The notes below the pieces were generated by a model, which saw only the letters and a list, made by a program, of their open reading frames with translations, was not told the DNA's origin and ran no database searches. Of a stretch of DNA of 64,000 nt, positions 34,653 to 43,204 are shown in pieces. The stretch comes from JANNMJ01 sp031425525 (GTDB lineage Bacteria; Bacteroidota; Bacteroidia; Cytophagales; Hymenobacteraceae), in NCBI GenBank assembly GCA_031425525.1, contig JANPJM010000050.1:1-64000 (forward strand), written 5' to 3'. The position numbers and the translations under genes are program-made. Numbering within the stretch: the stretch's first letter is position 1; every line of letters begins with the position of its first letter.

Positions 34653-35660
34653 TTGCGGCATCTTTTCCTGATTCATAGCGCCATTACGTACCTGGTAGCT
34701 CGCGCCGCGATGCGCCACGCCGGGCTGGCGCCCGCCGATTGCGCTTACGTCCTGACCCGCCACTTCGCCCCCGACCCCGACGATCCCGTACGCGCCCGCC
34801 TCGCACTGCCCGATGGCATTTCCGTGCCGCTGACGTGGCGCGTGTGGCAGGTATGGGGGCGCATCGCGGCGCTCGACCGTCAGGTCAAAGAATTGTTGCA
34901 GGATGAGGAATTCGCGCTTTACGTGCCGCATCTCGACTTGCCGCTGGCGCGCGTGCTGTATACCAACCGGCGGTGCCGCGAGGTGAGTTTTCTGGAAGAA
35001 GGACTCGGCGCGTACTCGCCGATGGCGAAGTTCAACCACCCGTTTTCGGTGCGCGACAACATTGTGCGTTATCTATACAGTCGGGGCCGTTACCCGGCAA
35101 TGCCGTACTACGTGCCCACGTACGCGCACGCCTATTGCCTTGATGCGACGTGCTTTCCCGATTTGCCCCGCAAAACGGTGCTGCCGTTACCCTTCAAAAA
35201 AGTGGTGGTAGCGCCCGACCCCAGCGGTCATGTGTTGCTCGTACTCGACGCGCTCATCGAGTTTGGTATCGTGGCACCCGATGCCCTGCGCGACACCCTG
35301 CACGAACATTTTGCCCGATTGGGGGCGCGCGGCCAACGGCGCGTATTGTACAAATACCACCCCGTACAGGCCAAAGACCCCGCACGCCGTGCCTACTACG
35401 AAACCGAAATATTCGGCCCGTGGCGCGACCGCCTCACTCTCACCGAATTCACGGCTCCAGTGGCGTCCGAAGACCTCGCGTTTAGCTACCCGATGGTTGA
35501 ATTCGTCGTCATTTTCTCGTCGGTAGGGCTGTACGCACGTTTATGCGGTCGTCGGGTCGAGTGCCTGGCCTGGCGCTTGGCAGCGCTGGAGCCCTCCTTC
35601 GCCGCTCGCCTCGATGTATTACCGCCCGCGTTCGTGGAGCGAGTGGAGATAGTTCGTTAG
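34653..35660 (+). CDS. Sialyltransferase-like (GT-B) glycosyltransferase
   Basis: A cytoplasmic protein of 335 residues. It shows three short motifs shared by the bacterial sialyltransferase/polysialyltransferase families GT38, GT52 and GT80: an acidic-acidic-Gly motif (SFLEEGLGAYSP), the HP motif (VLYKYHPVQAKDP) and a serine pair downstream (VVIFSSVGLYARL). The N-terminus, HLFLIHSAITYLVARAA, resembles the first Rossmann strand of such enzymes. It likely transfers an activated sugar, possibly a nonulosonate, to a surface glycan; the donor is not shown by the sequence. No sialic-acid or capsule genes lie nearby. The TTG at 34653 is chosen because the first strand begins there, and TATCTTTTG overlaps it, so a leaderless mRNA is likely. 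Otherwise an ATG at residue 20 would cut the fold. Confidence 0.65.
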   Translation: MRHLFLIHSAITYLVARAAMRHAGLAPADCAYVLTRHFAPDPDDPVRARLALPDGISVPLTWRVWQVWGRIAALDRQVKELLQDEEFALYVPHLDLPLARVLYTNRRCREVSFLEEGLGAYSPMAKFNHPFSVRDNIVRYLYSRGRYPAMPYYVPTYAHAYCLDATCFPDLPRKTVLPLPFKKVVVAPDPSGHVLLVLDALIEFGIVAPDALRDTLHEHFARLGARGQRRVLYKYHPVQAKDPARRAYYETEIFGPWRDRLTLTEFTAPVASEDLAFSYPMVEFVVIFSSVGLYARLCGRRVECLAWRLAALEPSFAARLDVLPPAFVERVEIVR

Positions 35661-35661
35661 C

Positions 35662-35717
35662 CGTTTCACGTTTCTCGTTGGTGCGTTCAAAACCATAGAA
35701 ACGAAAAACAAAAAACG
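35662..35717. repeat. Heptamer-type inverted repeat between convergent genes
   Basis: GTTTCACGTTTCTCGTT is answered by imperfect GAAACGAAAAACAAAAAACG about 20 nt further on. It resembles the spacer at 2974-3020 and separates the convergent glycosyltransferase and DUF885 genes. Confidence 0.65.
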
Positions 35718-35718
35718 A

Positions 35719-37545
35719 TCAACGAACTTCAGCCACGGCCGGCGTCGTGCGGGCCAGCATCAAGTCGCGGATGTAGCGCACCGGGGCCGAACCGTAACTC
35801 AGAAACTGCTCGTGGAAGGCGCGCAGGTCGAAGGTTTTGGCTTGTTTAGCCTTCAGTTCCTCGCGCAAATCCATGATTTGCTGGTAGCCGTCGAAGTACG
35901 AGCAAAGCTGCACTTGGCTGAGTTGCACGCGGCGCCACTTGCCCTCGGCTTCGGCGCGCTCCTGAAACCCGTCGCGCGTGAGGAGCGTGAGGGCATCGGC
36001 CTGGCTCAGGTTTTTGGTATGCACACTGATGTCGAGAATCGTGTTGAGCGTGGTGCGCAGGTTCCACTTATAGTACAAGAGCCACAATTCCTTGGAATTG
36101 TCGCCGTAGCCGTTTTCGAGCATCATCCGCTCCGAATACACCGCCCAGCCTTCCACCATCGAGCCGTTGCCGAAAATAGCCTTTACCAGCGATGGTGACC
36201 GATTAGCGTACACCAACTGCGTATAATGCCCCGGAATAGCCTCGTGAATATTGAGGATTTGCAGCGTGTAGCGATTGTACTCGCGCAGGTAGCTTTCGGC
36301 GGCTTCCGGCGAATAATCTTCCTTCGTAATCGGCGAAACGTTATAGTAGGTATCGGCGCCCTTGTCGTACGGCCCCGGCGCCGAGATGCTGGCGCCCGCC
36401 CCGCCGCCGCGCATATACAGCGGCGTTTCGCGCACTACCAGCGGCTTGCTGGGGTCCTGGGTCAGCAGATTCTTCTCATTGACGAACGCCACGAGCCGTG
36501 GAATTTGCTGGCGTACCGCCACCACGAACGAATCGGGGGTGGTGTGGTTGAGTGTCAGCTTATCGATGACGGTGCGGATAAGCTGCTGACGGTCAGCTGA
36601 TTGAGACTTGCCGGCGCCGTATTTCGGCCACAGCTCGGCGCTGATTTTCGCCATATCCGTCAGGAGTTCCTCCTTGTGCGCCACGGCGCGCTGGTACAGT
36701 TGGTCGGGGGTGTAGGCGGAAGTTAGGTCGTGGTGAAACTTGCGGGCGTACTGCGCCGCGCCCAGGCGGTAGGGGTGCGCTTGCGGGTCGAGGGGGGCGT
36801 TGATGCGCGCTTTCAGCCCGGCCACGTAGCCGGTGATGGCTGTGCGCGTGTTGGCAACCTGCTGCGTGAGGCGTTCCTGCTGAAACGGCGTCAGAGTCGA
36901 TTTTTTCACCGAATCGAGTACCTGCGGCAGCAAGGCCAGCGTGCCCTCGTTTTGCAGCACGGCCAGTTTCAGGTGTTCCACCGACGGGTGGCGGAGGTTG
37001 CGGGCCGCCGCCTCATAATAATCGTTGGCCTTGCTGAGCTTGTCGCTGAGGGCCGTCAGCCGCTTGTCGAGGGGCGCGTGGCGGCCGGTGAGCAGCATCC
37101 CGATAGGGTCGCCGAGGTTGTAGCTCGCGGCATCCCACTCCCAGGCCCGCAACGAGTCGAGGCTCCACTGGGCACCCCGCAGAAAATCGGCGAGCATCCG
37201 GTGGTCGGTCTGGTTGTTGGCCGAAAGCGAGTCGGGCGCGAACCCGTCGAGGCGCCCCAGCTCCCGCGCGTACTGCGCCCGCGCCCCGGCTCGCCACGCC
37301 GAATCGTTCACCACGAGCGCGGCATCGTACTTATGGTAGCCCTGGTAGGCGGCCCAATCGGGGTTGAGGCGCCACAGCCGCTCGATGAACGCTTCCTTGA
37401 AGGTATCGAAGCGCTGGTCGGCGGCGGAAGCGACAGGCGGAGCGCCGGTTTTGGCGGAATCCGATGATTGGCAGGCCGCCGCACTCAGCAGCAAGCCCAC
37501 GGCGGCAATGGTGAAGTAGCGGAGAGACGGGTAGCGGTGTTTCAT
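35719..37545 (-). CDS. DUF885 family lipoprotein, putative metallopeptidase-like
   Basis: A protein of 608 residues exported as a lipoprotein: FTIAAVGLLLSAAAC gives the lipobox with Cys near residue 25. The body is the helical DUF885 fold with its signature HEAIPGHYTQLVYA near residue 434 and the glutamate-containing NGSMVEGWAVYSERMMLENG about 35 residues later, the spacing of HExxH-like zinc peptidases with a distal Glu. Some relatives have been described as dipeptidyl carboxypeptidase-like; activity here is inferred. The final residues (RYIRDLMLARTTPAVAEVR) are ordinary. TACCTTTC 6 nt before the ATG is a likely -7 box. Downstream on this strand is the 3' heptamer repeat. Confidence 0.88.
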   Translation of the reverse strand: MKHRYPSLRYFTIAAVGLLLSAAACQSSDSAKTGAPPVASAADQRFDTFKEAFIERLWRLNPDWAAYQGYHKYDAALVVNDSAWRAGARAQYARELGRLDGFAPDSLSANNQTDHRMLADFLRGAQWSLDSLRAWEWDAASYNLGDPIGMLLTGRHAPLDKRLTALSDKLSKANDYYEAAARNLRHPSVEHLKLAVLQNEGTLALLPQVLDSVKKSTLTPFQQERLTQQVANTRTAITGYVAGLKARINAPLDPQAHPYRLGAAQYARKFHHDLTSAYTPDQLYQRAVAHKEELLTDMAKISAELWPKYGAGKSQSADRQQLIRTVIDKLTLNHTTPDSFVVAVRQQIPRLVAFVNEKNLLTQDPSKPLVVRETPLYMRGGGAGASISAPGPYDKGADTYYNVSPITKEDYSPEAAESYLREYNRYTLQILNIHEAIPGHYTQLVYANRSPSLVKAIFGNGSMVEGWAVYSERMMLENGYGDNSKELWLLYYKWNLRTTLNTILDISVHTKNLSQADALTLLTRDGFQERAEAEGKWRRVQLSQVQLCSYFDGYQQIMDLREELKAKQAKTFDLRAFHEQFLSYGSAPVRYIRDLMLARTTPAVAEVR

Positions 37546-37611
37546 CGGGGCGAAAGGTACGCGCCAAGGCGTGGGGGCTGCATTGGGGGCGATACCGGCT
37601 TATGTCATCAT

Positions 37612-37791
37612 TTAGCCGTAATGGGCCGTCGCCGGGTCGGGGCAGTTGCCGCAATAACCCGACGGGTCGGCGAACGAGGCTGGGCTGTTGTAACTGAAAT
37701 GGTAGCCCGACAGACCCACCTGAAACGGCTCGGCGGCCAGCGTATCCATCTGCCACCAGCGCCCGAGTTGCAGGTCGAACTGGCGCGGGGC
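37612..37791 (-). pseudogene. Rhs core domain fragment 1
   Basis: The minus-strand frame reads APRQFDLQLGRWWQMDTLAA and ends SYNSPASFADPSG, YCGNCPDPATAHYG, stop. This is the Rhs-repeat-associated core (usual form R-x-YDPQLGRW...DPLAE...YNNP...DPDG), lacking everything upstream and with only a short tail after the DP-SG end. It lies downstream of the small gene at 37869 on the same strand. Confidence 0.8.
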
Positions 37792-37868
37792 AGGTCGGTG
37801 ATCGTTTGCAACGGCCAGCCCTTCGCTTATTTATGTTTTTTGCGTATAAAAATATATTACTAATTATT

Positions 37869-38285
37869 TTATAAACTCATGTCATCGATATGTATTCCTT
37901 GTTTAATAGTATCAATGGCTATTACTTTGAACTGCGCGCTATTCTTAGTCACTTTGTAATACCCTTTTATACTGTCTGCATTGAAAAAACAAGACCATTC
38001 CAAGTCTACAATTGGCGTGCGCGAGTAGTTGGCTACTATTGCTTCATTTTTGATAAAATCAAAATCGGATTCTTTTATTTTTAATGACATCTGCATGTGA
38101 TGATCGCCACCATACACATTATCTTCTTCTTCGAAGTATATAACTCTTGAATCACGCGGTATATCAAAACCTGAAACCAGCCTTGCTACCTTGACGGGTG
38201 TTCTGGGAGGCAAGCTATCGCTGTAAACAGCATATAGCAAGGCAAGCAGGACTAATATAATAGTCAAAAATTTAAATTTTTTCAT
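37869..38285 (-). CDS. Hypothetical membrane-anchored protein, candidate Rhs immunity
   Basis: A protein of 138 residues with one N-terminal TM helix (FLTIILVLLALLYAVYS) and an extracytoplasmic domain (SRVIYFEEEDNVYGGDHHMQ, IVDLEWSCFFNADS). No family is recognised. Base composition is clearly AT-rich against the chromosome. Its ATG overlaps the stop of the upstream Rhs fragment (ATGA), the coupling expected between a polymorphic-toxin tip and its immunity gene, and another Rhs fragment follows it. The immunity role is inferred from context only. Given the membrane anchor, it would protect the periplasm if the toxin acted there. Confidence 0.6.
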   Translation of the reverse strand: MKKFKFLTIILVLLALLYAVYSDSLPPRTPVKVARLVSGFDIPRDSRVIYFEEEDNVYGGDHHMQMSLKIKESDFDFIKNEAIVANYSRTPIVDLEWSCFFNADSIKGYYKVTKNSAQFKVIAIDTIKQGIHIDDMSL

Positions 38286-38566
38286 TTTCTCGGTGTTCTA
38301 GGGATGCCGAAATAAATATGATACGGTTTTGCAGTACTGGGACTAGCAGCTTTCACCGCCCTAGTTTTCGCTTCCGGTGCGTATGTCCTTTCGCCTTGCA
38401 GATCGTATTGCGCCCCGTGGTCGTTCCAGCGCCAATCAAAGTCTTCGCTCCGTTCCTGGCCGTTGAACTGCCAACGGTGGGGGCGTGGCGGTCTCGATGA
38501 CTGGCAACACGCCGCCAGTGAGTTGTTCGAGAATGTAACGGTCAGCACCCATCTAAATATGATCAA
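38282..38566 (-). pseudogene. Rhs core fragment 2 with short residual tip
   Basis: The frame reads HRWQFNGQERSEDFDWRWND then HGAQYDLQ, the Rhs core motif just before the LGRW segment. The sequence then departs to a 37-residue unrelated end (TAKPYHIYFGIPRTPRK). The toxin body expected here is missing, so the fragment looks internally deleted. Its TGA overlaps the next gene's ATG. 38567-38727 is an AT-rich spacer in which nothing else is seen. Confidence 0.7.
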
Positions 38567-38727
38567 ATCTCTTACTGAAAGCGCAAAGTCACATTCTTAG
38601 CAGATCGCTTTCAAGGCTTCATTTTGAATATTAGATTAAAGCCAAAACGCGTCGTTCGTTGTTGATCTACATGAATAGCAGCTAAAATACATCGTTAAGA
38701 TGAGAATCCAAAATTCACCCCAGTCGC

Positions 38728-39183
38728 CTACAATTTTAGATTTGTCTTTAGCAGAGACTCTAAGCTATCATATTGAACTGCTGCTTGTTTTGAGCTATCG
38801 GCATCCGATACCGGATTAATGTCACTAACGTAAGGCCTGAAATATATATGATCGATTACTTGACCACTGGCACGGCGCTCAAATAAATGAAACAAACTAT
38901 CACCTTCAATTTTCACAAACCAGTCACCGGGCCTGGCATCTTCGTGCAGTTCCTTCAGTTCTTCAACCACAAAGCGCACGTAAGTAGAATCTACTTTTTC
39001 ACCAATCAAAAATCTGCGCTTGTAGCGAATCTCCTTGGTTTTTATCTTGATGACAGCGTTTATCCGAAGCGTCTCTGCCCGAAACTCTGCATGTGTCATC
39101 CCTTTTTCACTACAGCGGTGAAGCCACAGAAATAATATGGGAGCAAATACTAATATGCCCCATTTATCAAAAAAGCGGCGCAT
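38728..39183 (-). CDS. Hypothetical membrane-anchored protein, second candidate immunity
   Basis: A protein of 151 residues: an N-terminal TM helix (WGILVFAPILFLWLHRC), then a charged alpha/beta domain (INAVIKIKTKEIRYKRRFLI, WFVKIEGDSLFHLFERRASG). No family is recognised. The ATG at 39183 is preferred over an upstream ATG at 39207 in the same frame, because the preceding reading frame, itself a broken C-terminus, stops at 39188, giving TAAATCCATG. Such tight spacing behind a tip-like fragment is again typical of toxin-immunity modules. It resembles its neighbour at 37869 in topology and AT-richness, not in sequence. The role is inferred. Confidence 0.55.
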   Translation of the reverse strand: MRRFFDKWGILVFAPILFLWLHRCSEKGMTHAEFRAETLRINAVIKIKTKEIRYKRRFLIGEKVDSTYVRFVVEELKELHEDARPGDWFVKIEGDSLFHLFERRASGQVIDHIYFRPYVSDINPVSDADSSKQAAVQYDSLESLLKTNLKL

Positions 39184-39187
39184 GGAT

Positions 39188-39450
39188 TTACCGGCGTTTC
39201 CATCCATACAAATCTTCTGTGTAAGTTCCACCTACCTTGGCCCCCAAGCCGCGCGTGTTGACACCCAACGAGAAAAACCCGTAGCCTTTGGGGTCAATTA
39301 TGCCGAGTGAGCTAGCGGCGCTCGACCCGTCGTTTTTTGGACCCAACAGTGTCCACGTCAGCGCGGCCGGGCACGCGCGCATTGCGGCGCTGCTGGCGCA
39401 GGCGCTCACATAATTAGCGTCGGCGGTAATACTATCTGATTTTTTCCGCA
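39188..39450 (-). pseudogene. Fragment of a broken C-terminal domain (tip-like)
   Basis: An open frame without its own start, ending SLGVNTRGLGAKVGGTYTED then LYGWKRR and a stop. It begins inside or next to the GNAT gene and is out of frame with it. The ending looks like a genuine protein C-terminus, but the family is not recognised. Position directly before a membrane-anchored small gene suggests a former toxin or Rhs tip. Confidence 0.5.
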
Positions 39451-39458
39451 AAAAGCCT

Positions 39459-39881
39459 TCAGAGAACGGCCCGAAAGAAGTAGCCGTTGATACTGAACCC
39501 CTCGCGAAAGTAGAAGCGATGCGCTCCTGCGCGCTGCACGTTTGAGAGCAAATGAATCTCAGTACAGCCGGCGGCGCGGGCCTCGTCGCGGAGCCACGCC
39601 AGCAGACGTGCGCCGAAACCGCGTGAGCGAACGCGCTCGTCGGTAACGAAATCGTCGAGCAAGAGCAGGCGGTCACAGTAAAGCATCCGGTCGAAATGGT
39701 AGCCGGCCACAGCGCGCACTTCGTGGGTATCGTCGCGCAAGGCCGCGAGGCGGTAGCCGCGTTCCGTCATCAACTCCCTAACCAGTGCCACGTACCCGTC
39801 GGCCGTGAGGTGCGGCCGCAGTTGGTGCATCACCGGAAAGGTGGCCTGGATTTGTTCGTCCGTTTCGGCGCGGAAAATCAC
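39459..39881 (-). CDS. GNAT family N-acetyltransferase
   Basis: A small cytoplasmic acyl-CoA-dependent N-acetyltransferase of 140 residues. The GNAT motif A is present (VTDERVRSRGFGARLLAWLR, carrying the R/Q-x-x-G-x-G/A loop that binds the CoA pyrophosphate), followed by the motif B region (GCTEIHLLSNVQRAGAHRFY) and the terminal strand (REGFSINGYFFRAVL). The substrate is unknown. The ATG at 39881 is well placed and the length matches single-domain members. It lies 24 bp after dnaB on the same strand, so it may be co-transcribed with it. The fragments downstream are out of frame and belong to the Rhs region. Confidence 0.88.
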   Translation of the reverse strand: MIFRAETDEQIQATFPVMHQLRPHLTADGYVALVRELMTERGYRLAALRDDTHEVRAVAGYHFDRMLYCDRLLLLDDFVTDERVRSRGFGARLLAWLRDEARAAGCTEIHLLSNVQRAGAHRFYFREGFSINGYFFRAVL

Positions 39882-39905
39882 GGGTATCGACGGGCTTTTG
39901 GCAGG

Positions 39906-41528
39906 CTAAAACGGCGCCGACTCATCCGATGGCGGTAGCGCCTTACCGAACGGCGAGTCGTTGTTGTTGATTTTCGACCCCAGCCGAATGGTCGTGGGCG
40001 CCGGGCGTGCGCCGGCTTCCTGCTCAAAGGTGCTTTGCGTGCTGAACGAGGTGCCGATGGCGCGTGCATCGGCGCCACCGTAGCCGCCGCCAAACCCGCC
40101 GACTTCCGACAAATCGCAGAATTTGGTGAATTTGCCGATGAAGCCGAGCTTCACCGTATCGAGCGAGCCGTTGCGGTGCTTGGCGATAATGACCTCGCCG
40201 ACGTTCTTCGTGGACTCACCGTCTTCGTAGGTTTCGATTTTGTAATATTCCGGGCGGTACAGGAACATCACCATGTCGGCATCCTGCTCGATGGAGCCCG
40301 ATTCGCGCAAATCGCTCAGTTGGGGGCGTTTGTCGCCGGGGCGCTCCTCGACCTTCCGCGAAAGCTGCGAGAGCGCGATGACGGGCACATCCAACTCCTT
40401 GGCGATGCCTTTGAGTGCGCGCGAAATCGAGGCGATTTCCTGCTCGCGGTTGCCACCGAAACCGCCTTTTTCGCTCGCGTTGCCCGACATCAACTGCAAA
40501 TAGTCGATGATGATGAGCTGGATTTTGGCGCGCTGCTTTAGACGGCGGCACTTGGTGCGCAACTCGCGGATGGAAAGGCCGGGCGTGTCGTCGATGTAGA
40601 TCGGGGCTTCCGAGAGGCGCGCAATTTTATGGTTGAGCTGCTGCCACTCGTGTTCGGCGAGGTTGCCTTTTTTGATTTTCTCCGATTCCAGCTCCGCCTC
40701 CGCCGAAATGAGGCGATTGACGAGCTGAATGTTCGACATTTCGAGCGAAAAAATCGCGACGGCTTTGCCGTGGTCTACGGCCGCGTTGCGCAGGGCTGAC
40801 AGGACGAAAGCTGTTTTCCCCATCGCTGGCCGCGCCGCAATAATCACGAGATCAGATCTTTGCCAGCCGCTCGTGACGGCATCGAGCGCCGACATACCGG
40901 ACGGCACCCCCGTGAGGCCGTCCTTCTGATCGCGCTTGGCTTCCAACTCCTTGATGGCTTTGCCGAGGAGCGACTGCATATCCTCGTAGTTCGAGCGGAT
41001 ATTCGACTCGGAGACTTCGTAGAGGGCTTTCTCGGTTTGGTCGAGGAGGTCGAAAACGTCGGTCGTGTCTTCGTACGCCGACGTCAAAATCTGGCTCGCC
41101 ATCCCGATCAGCTCGCGCTTGATGGCGTTTTCGGTAACGACCCGCGCGTGAAATTCGATGTTCGCCGCGCTCGTGACCTTACTCGTGAGCTGTTGCAGGT
41201 ATGAGGCGCCGCCCACCAGTTCCAGCTCGCCCTTCGCCCGCAAGCGGTGCAGGACGGTGAGCATATCAATCGGCTCCGAATCGTCGAATAGCTCCTGAAT
41301 GGCAGTGTAAATCCGCTGATGCGCTTCCTTGTAGAACGAGCCCGGCTTCAGAATGTCGCTGACGGTCGTGAGGGCGTCTTTTTCGAGCATCAACGCCCCC
41401 AACACGGCGGTTTCCAGCTCCAATGCCTGCGGCGGCAGTTTGCCCGTGGGCGAGAGCATTGCCTGCTGCCGCTGCGCCCAAGCGGCTTTAGCCATCTGCG
41501 CCGATTTCTTGACCCGATCATCCATCAT
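39906..41528 (-). CDS. dnaB: Replicative DNA helicase DnaB
   Basis: A hexameric 5'-3' helicase of the replication fork, 540 residues. The N-terminal domain (ELETAVLGALMLEKDALTTV) recruits primase. The RecA-like core has Walker A ARPAMGKTAF near residue 230, the ALSQLSRKVEERPGDKRP region, DLRESGSIEQDADMVMFLYR and the Walker B region IQLIIIDYLQLM. No intein is present. A Gly/Ala-rich C-terminal tail of about 80 residues is typical of Bacteroidota DnaB. Two ATGs lie together at 41528 and 41525. TAGCTTTG ends 7 nt upstream, so the leader is extremely short. The GNAT gene follows. Confidence 0.97.
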   Translation of the reverse strand: MMDDRVKKSAQMAKAAWAQRQQAMLSPTGKLPPQALELETAVLGALMLEKDALTTVSDILKPGSFYKEAHQRIYTAIQELFDDSEPIDMLTVLHRLRAKGELELVGGASYLQQLTSKVTSAANIEFHARVVTENAIKRELIGMASQILTSAYEDTTDVFDLLDQTEKALYEVSESNIRSNYEDMQSLLGKAIKELEAKRDQKDGLTGVPSGMSALDAVTSGWQRSDLVIIAARPAMGKTAFVLSALRNAAVDHGKAVAIFSLEMSNIQLVNRLISAEAELESEKIKKGNLAEHEWQQLNHKIARLSEAPIYIDDTPGLSIRELRTKCRRLKQRAKIQLIIIDYLQLMSGNASEKGGFGGNREQEIASISRALKGIAKELDVPVIALSQLSRKVEERPGDKRPQLSDLRESGSIEQDADMVMFLYRPEYYKIETYEDGESTKNVGEVIIAKHRNGSLDTVKLGFIGKFTKFCDLSEVGGFGGGYGGADARAIGTSFSTQSTFEQEAGARPAPTTIRLGSKINNNDSPFGKALPPSDESAPF

Positions 41529-41535
41529 AGTCAGG

Positions 41536-41543
41536 CAAAGCTA
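41536..41543 (-). promoter_or_regulatory. TAGCTTTG -7 box of dnaB
   Basis: An exact TAnnTTTG match on the minus strand, with CCTGACT between it and the first ATG. Confidence 0.7.
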
Positions 41544-41615
41544 CCGCCTTCCGGCCCCGGTTTCAACCCCCTACCGGAAAGTTCTGATGGGGGGGCGCCC
41601 CGGCGGGCCGGGCGC

Positions 41616-41623
41616 TACTTTTG
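41616..41623 (+). promoter_or_regulatory. TACTTTTG -7 box upstream of mpl
   Basis: An exact TAnnTTTG match 156 nt before the mpl ATG. The leader between holds no long open frame of interest. Confidence 0.55.
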
Positions 41624-41779
41624 GGGTCTAAAAAATCCTGTTCGGGGTAAGGCAGTTTGCCAGCAGACTGCGCTTGCTCCCCGACCGACCTGCGGTTTGC
41701 CCGCAATTCAGGCTACGCTCAATCGCTTGTCCGAACCGCCGCGCGGGCGAGCCCAAGGCCCGCCCCTACGTCCTCCGTC

Positions 41780-43177
41780 ATGACCAAAAATTCGAACACA
41801 AAACTCGCAACGCAACCCTTCGCCCGCGTCCACCTGATTGCCGTTGGTGGCGCCGTGATGCACAACGTGGCCCTGGCCCTGCACGCCCAGGGCAGCCGCG
41901 TGACCGGCTCCGACGATGAAATTTTCGAGCCCGCCCGCAGTCGCTTGGCCGCCGCCGGCTTGCTGCCCCCCGCCGATGGTTGGGACGCCGCCCGCGTCAC
42001 GCCCGACCTCGACGCCGTGATCGTCGGGATGCACGCCCGCGCCGACAACCCTGAGCTGCTCCACGCCCGCGAGTTGGGTTTGCGGGTAGTTTCGTTTCCC
42101 GAATTCGTGTTTGAACAGAGCCGCCACAAGCAGCGGGTGGTCATCGGAGGGTCGCACGGCAAAACGTCCATCACGGCGCTGATTCTGCACGTATTGCGCG
42201 CCAACGGTCGGAAATTCGACTATCTGGTGGGCGCCCAGCTTGCCGGTTTCGACCGGATGGTGCAGCTTACGGCCGATGCGCCGGTCATCATCATCGAAGG
42301 CGATGAATATTTGGCGGCGCCGTTCGACCCCCGCCCCAAATTTCACCTCTATCAGCACCACATCGGCGTCATTTCGGGCATCGAGTGGGATCATATCAAC
42401 GTCTTCCCCACACAGGCGGCGTACGTCGAGCAGTTCCGCATCTTCGCGGCGCTCACGCCCAAAGCCGGGGCGCTGATTTATGACAAGACCGACGAGCTGG
42501 CGCAGGAAGTCTGTGTTCCCTCCAACCCGGACGTGACGTACGTGGGCTACACGGCGCATGAACACGCCATCCGCGATGGCCAAACCTTCCTGCTGAGCAA
42601 GAAGGACGACGAGATTCCGATTCAGATTTTCGGGCAGCACAACCTGCGCAACATTTCGGCGGCGCGCGAGGTGTGCCGGTTGCTGGGCATCAAAGGGAAA
42701 GATTTTTACGACGCGATTTCGTCGTTCAAGGGCGCTGCGCGGCGTCTGGAACTTCTCGCCGAAACGCCCACCGCGCGCGTCTACCGCGATTTTGCCCACG
42801 CCCCCAGTAAGGTGCGCGCCACCACCCGCGCCGCCCGCGAGCAGTTCCCCGACCGGCGCCTAGTGGCGGTGCTGGAGTTGCACACGTTTTCGTCGCTGAA
42901 CCCGGCGTTCCTGCCCAACTATGCCCACGCCCTCGATGGCGCCTCCGAAGCCGTGGTGTTTTTCGACCCGCACGTACTGGAACACAAGCGCCTGCCGCCG
43001 CTCGATGCTGCCCAGGTGCAGGCCGCTTTCGCCCGCCCCGACGTGCGCGTCGTGACCGACCGCGCCGCCCTCGAAGCGTATCTGCGTCCGCTGGCGCCGC
43101 TGCACAACACCACGTTGCTACTGATGAGCAGCGGCACGTTCAATGGGCTGGATGTGGGCGCGCTGGGGTTGGTGTAG
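41780..43177 (+). CDS. mpl: UDP-N-acetylmuramate:L-Ala-gamma-D-Glu-meso-DAP ligase
   Basis: A murein-recycling ligase of 465 residues that joins recovered tripeptide to UDP-MurNAc in the cytoplasm. A Mur ligase N-terminal Rossmann domain (VHLIAVGGAVMHNVALALHA, GSDDEIFEPAR) is followed by the ATP loop GGSHGKTSITAL near 122-133, the carbamylated-lysine region and the central IIIEGDEYLAAPFDPRPKF motif. The C-terminal domain has the HAPSKVRATTRAAREQFP segment. The wording AVGGAVMHNVA and GDEYLAAPFDPRPKFHLY distinguishes Mpl from MurC. The ATG at 41780 is chosen; the open frame upstream has no coding support. It is convergent with the lipoprotein gene across a short palindrome. Confidence 0.95.
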   Translation: MTKNSNTKLATQPFARVHLIAVGGAVMHNVALALHAQGSRVTGSDDEIFEPARSRLAAAGLLPPADGWDAARVTPDLDAVIVGMHARADNPELLHARELGLRVVSFPEFVFEQSRHKQRVVIGGSHGKTSITALILHVLRANGRKFDYLVGAQLAGFDRMVQLTADAPVIIIEGDEYLAAPFDPRPKFHLYQHHIGVISGIEWDHINVFPTQAAYVEQFRIFAALTPKAGALIYDKTDELAQEVCVPSNPDVTYVGYTAHEHAIRDGQTFLLSKKDDEIPIQIFGQHNLRNISAAREVCRLLGIKGKDFYDAISSFKGAARRLELLAETPTARVYRDFAHAPSKVRATTRAAREQFPDRRLVAVLELHTFSSLNPAFLPNYAHALDGASEAVVFFDPHVLEHKRLPPLDAAQVQAAFARPDVRVVTDRAALEAYLRPLAPLHNTTLLLMSSGTFNGLDVGALGLV

Positions 43178-43200
43178 CGCGGACGTCCTGTTCGCGCTAC
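43174..43200. terminator. GTAGCGCGGA-type hairpin between convergent genes
   Basis: GTAGCGCGGACGTCCTGTTC, then GCGCTAC, folds on itself. It is the short form of the palindromes at 32837 and 55262. It overlaps the mpl stop codon and precedes the end of the gene at 43205. Confidence 0.6.
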
Positions 43201-43204
43201 GCTC

